Source of the DNA: Hyphococcus sp.
Lineage (GTDB): Bacteria; Pseudomonadota; Alphaproteobacteria; Caulobacterales; Parvularculaceae
Assembly (NCBI GenBank): GCA_021776395.1
Contig: JAJFFZ010000061.1
Span: forward strand, 1 to 35,117
Direction of reading: 5' to 3'
DNA: 35,117 nucleotides
Part shown: positions 34,201 to 35,117 of the stretch, in pieces
How positions within the stretch are numbered: position 1 is the first letter of the stretch
Layout of the letters: the number at the start of each line of letters is the position of its first letter
The notes under the pieces: model-generated
Databases searched by the model: none
Seen by the model: only the letters and a program-made list of their open reading frames with translations
What the model was told of the DNA's origin: nothing
Made by a program: the position numbers and the translations under genes

Positions 34201-35016
34201 ACGCCGGAAAATACCGGCCTGGTCCCGATTGAGGTCGTGTCTCATAGGGATGAAGATACTTATTCCACAGCCTCAGGCGGGCCGATGACGCAGACTACGA
34301 TTGATATGGACTTTAAAATCGACGCCGATGACCGCATTTTTGTCCGTGGGCGTGGGCTGGAAAGCGAATGGTCAGCAAGCATCACTGCTGTAACCGAGAA
34401 ACAAGCCGCATTAATCCTTGGAAGGATGAAACTTCGCCGGGGCTGGCTCGACTTTTCCGGTCGGCGTTTCACGCTCACTCGCGGAGAGATTACATTCGAC
34501 CGGCTCTCGCCCAACAACCCGCTGCTCAATATCCGCGCCGAATATCAAACCAGCGACGGCGTGACCGCAATCATCGCCGTTGCCGGGCGCGCTGATGAGC
34601 CGAAGATCACCCTCACCGCCAATCCGCCATCGTCCTCGAACGACATCATGGCGCTTATTTTGTTTGGCAAACCGGCCGATCAGCTCTCGGCGCTGGAATC
34701 TTTACAAGCCGCGCAAGCGCTCGCTTCGCTCGGCGGCATCGGACCGTTTGGCGGCGCCGGCTTTGCCGGCTCCTTGCGGCGTTCAACCGGCCTTGATCTC
34801 CTCAACTTCGATCTCGACCCGGAAAAAGGCGGCGGCTCGCTCACCGTCGGGAAATATGTCGCCGACGGCCTGTTCGTCACCGCAACGCAAGACGCTCAAG
34901 GCGACAATGGGTCAGTCCGGGTTCAATATGAAATCACCGACAGCATCACGGTGGAAACCGAGGTCAAGCAGGATGGCAATCAGACGGTGTCCGCCAACTG
35001 GAAGCGGGATTTTTGA
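31207..35016 (+). CDS. tamB: Translocation and assembly module protein TamB (AsmA-like/DUF490)
   Basis: TamB is a long inner-membrane-anchored periplasmic protein that bridges to TamA and is now seen as an AsmA-like groove that carries lipids. The 1269 residues match the family. A single N-terminal helix (about 2-25) is followed by a very long beta-rich repetitive body. The conserved TamB C-terminal domain (DUF490) is seen in NPLLNIRAEYQT, PKITLTANPPSSSNDIMALILFGK and the DPEKGGGSLTVGKYVADGLFVT region, ending in a phenylalanine like a barrel. The ATG overlaps the tamA TGA by one base (31207). The last codons share a palindrome with the stop of the convergent gene. Confidence 0.95.
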   Translation: MKRIVIITGLTLIAIVTLAGAGLWGLFNTDTGRRIIIAQAETAIADAVDGTAKIGALKGALPGEVILQTIALNDTDGPWATIEEINITLRPLKLLRRQVDIQKLEIISAHLLRKPPARERPEPDMPARFSLKLPNNLPDIKIAKLSLANFQSDLGERPLRLDGAGNIAIGGRDITANIKITSENNLDVIDAAINLQRNAGQAFLDINVAAAEGGIIATLAAADGPIDLSLTGGGPINAAQFSIDTAIGAYGQLTATLSGDLEKIVSADLAGEFTPGRALGDIDELARPVAFDLRIDERGKGGVVTINRLTSAIGDMTGTAQWKGASGALKNLSLDLHTVFAESYRPDLRDYLGEAANILANIERKRGAFAVDGSFTSNTLTFAIRKGKTDLRKQFTGEVSAEIGAREQFSFLNAKAKLTGVVTADLNDKIDVQKLSVTLDDGSSLGGAGFYTLKTREVAFAGALETSPTLISSFLAPIDLTANTHSEIDITGTLDQFTLTAAIKTPAAEVNKAPAPALLIDIALAGLPSRPTGEVTARAPGGEGRFKAVLRSSEDGRISMPEFDYRSETFAMTGSGAYRPEAQALDIALDYSGQEGAEPWPGLPFVGDFEARGALAMSGEETGFILTSQRLVSESFGLSGLLLTIEGAPDAIRLGATVKRLKTSPTGVVQDFSVAGKLNIHDALAVTLTQISGLVANTTFSLRAPSHILLKDGVGIDNFRLNWGSTGRIALDGAFSPTRWRADIRLSDVNVPGADGVASATIYLDTDESIPARGALEMRSLLVANLTDAIKTGFVWNGETVIVQSAADEDHLDMRISYPALLTKTPALSINTEGALDGHIRYDGPIGPVAAYLPPALQTLEGDLDANFKLSGSTTDPALSGQAKVTDGAYTELRTGLSIIGVHTEATASYGAAGSRVRFSGGARGADQSGDDTITLDGEIALTDDPRLDLRINFDDAELSAQPVSRLRASGAVNIAGPLDALAAKGTIQIAELSAEIVTPENTGLVPIEVVSHRDEDTYSTASGGPMTQTTIDMDFKIDADDRIFVRGRGLESEWSASITAVTEKQAALILGRMKLRRGWLDFSGRRFTLTRGEITFDRLSPNNPLLNIRAEYQTSDGVTAIIAVAGRADEPKITLTANPPSSSNDIMALILFGKPADQLSALESLQAAQALASLGGIGPFGGAGFAGSLRRSTGLDLLNFDLDPEKGGGSLTVGKYVADGLFVTATQDAQGDNGSVRVQYEITDSITVETEVKQDGNQTVSANWKRDF

Positions 35017-35031
35017 TCACGCGTATGATCA
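35014..35031. other. Palindrome spanning the stops of tamB and the convergent gene
   Basis: TGATCA occurs at 35014-35019 and again at 35026-35031, separated by CGCGTA. It forms a possible 6 bp hairpin. The first copy holds the tamB TGA and the second holds the reverse-strand TGA. It is short and may be a weak terminator or chance. Confidence 0.35.
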
Positions 35032-35117
35032 GGCCTCGCCAATCGCTGACAGATAAAGCTCCAGCAAAGCTTCCTGCTCCTGGCGGTCGGCGCGATCCAT
35101 TTTGCGGATACGCACCA
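35029..35117 (-). CDS. C-terminal fragment of an unidentified gene (5' end outside the window)
   Basis: On the minus strand an open frame enters from the window edge and ends at a TGA at 35029-35031. Only 28 residues are visible, ending LLELYLSAIGEA, preceded by an acidic and basic helix (KMDRADRQEQEA). That is too little to assign a family. It converges on tamB with a 12 bp gap. Confidence 0.5.
   Translation of the reverse strand, partial: VRIRKMDRADRQEQEALLELYLSAIGEA

Noticed and set aside
1-35117. Prophage, insertion sequence, CRISPR array or RNA gene
   Set aside because: No transposase, integrase, regularly spaced repeat or tRNA/rRNA-like sequence was seen; gene order is metabolic and dense throughout.

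Overview
The window is a gene-dense chromosomal segment of a GC-rich bacterium. It is almost certainly an alphaproteobacterium: the hopanoid set hpnC-D-E-G-H-M-N, the tamA-tamB pair, an arginine succinyltransferase (ast) operon and a glutaryl-CoA dehydrogenase closely matching the mitochondrial type all point that way. I cannot name a genus. No rRNA, tRNA, CRISPR array, transposase or integrase is visible, and no gene-free stretch exceeds 300 bases.

Region 1 (1-8.5 kb, mostly minus strand): secG, then a catabolic block read as Leu/Phe/Val-type amino acid dehydrogenase, thiolase, a small AT-rich DUF1810 gene, and glutaryl-CoA dehydrogenase. An Lrp/AsnC regulator is divergent from the block, and an Lrp-box-like palindrome lies inside its own promoter. 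A membrane hybrid histidine kinase converges on lrp and overlaps its end. Region 2 (7.1-12.5 kb, minus): arginine succinyltransferase pathway genes, read as M20 hydrolase, astA, astD, astB. A multi-hairpin dispersed repeat sits between astD and astB; astC and astE are absent.

Region 3 (12.5-24 kb): a hopanoid/isoprenoid island. It holds hpnN (RND transporter) and hpnM (MlaC-like) on plus, an ispA-type prenyl synthase and a small zinc-finger protein on minus, ispH and hpnH on plus, and hpnC-hpnD-hpnE-hpnG as a tightly coupled minus operon. Together these cover isopentenyl diphosphate formation (ispH), FPP (ispA), squalene (hpnC/D/E), side-chain extension of hopene (hpnH/G) and transport (hpnM/N). 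The squalene-hopene cyclase gene is missing from its usual place between hpnE and hpnG. The hpnH frame runs more than 300 bp into hpnG on the opposite strand, which suggests a lost stop or a frameshift.

Region 4 (24-29.3 kb): a 92-residue unknown protein, a universal stress protein, and a coupled minus operon of sulfotransferase, lipoprotein beta-propeller, HpnA-like epimerase/reductase and phytanoyl-CoA-dioxygenase-like oxygenase. Beside the hopanoid genes this looks like an uncharacterised lipid- or small-molecule-tailoring cassette, and it is the best candidate here for an undescribed system. Region 5 (29.4 kb to end): tamA and tamB (outer membrane assembly), overlapping by one base, then the tail of an unidentified convergent gene.
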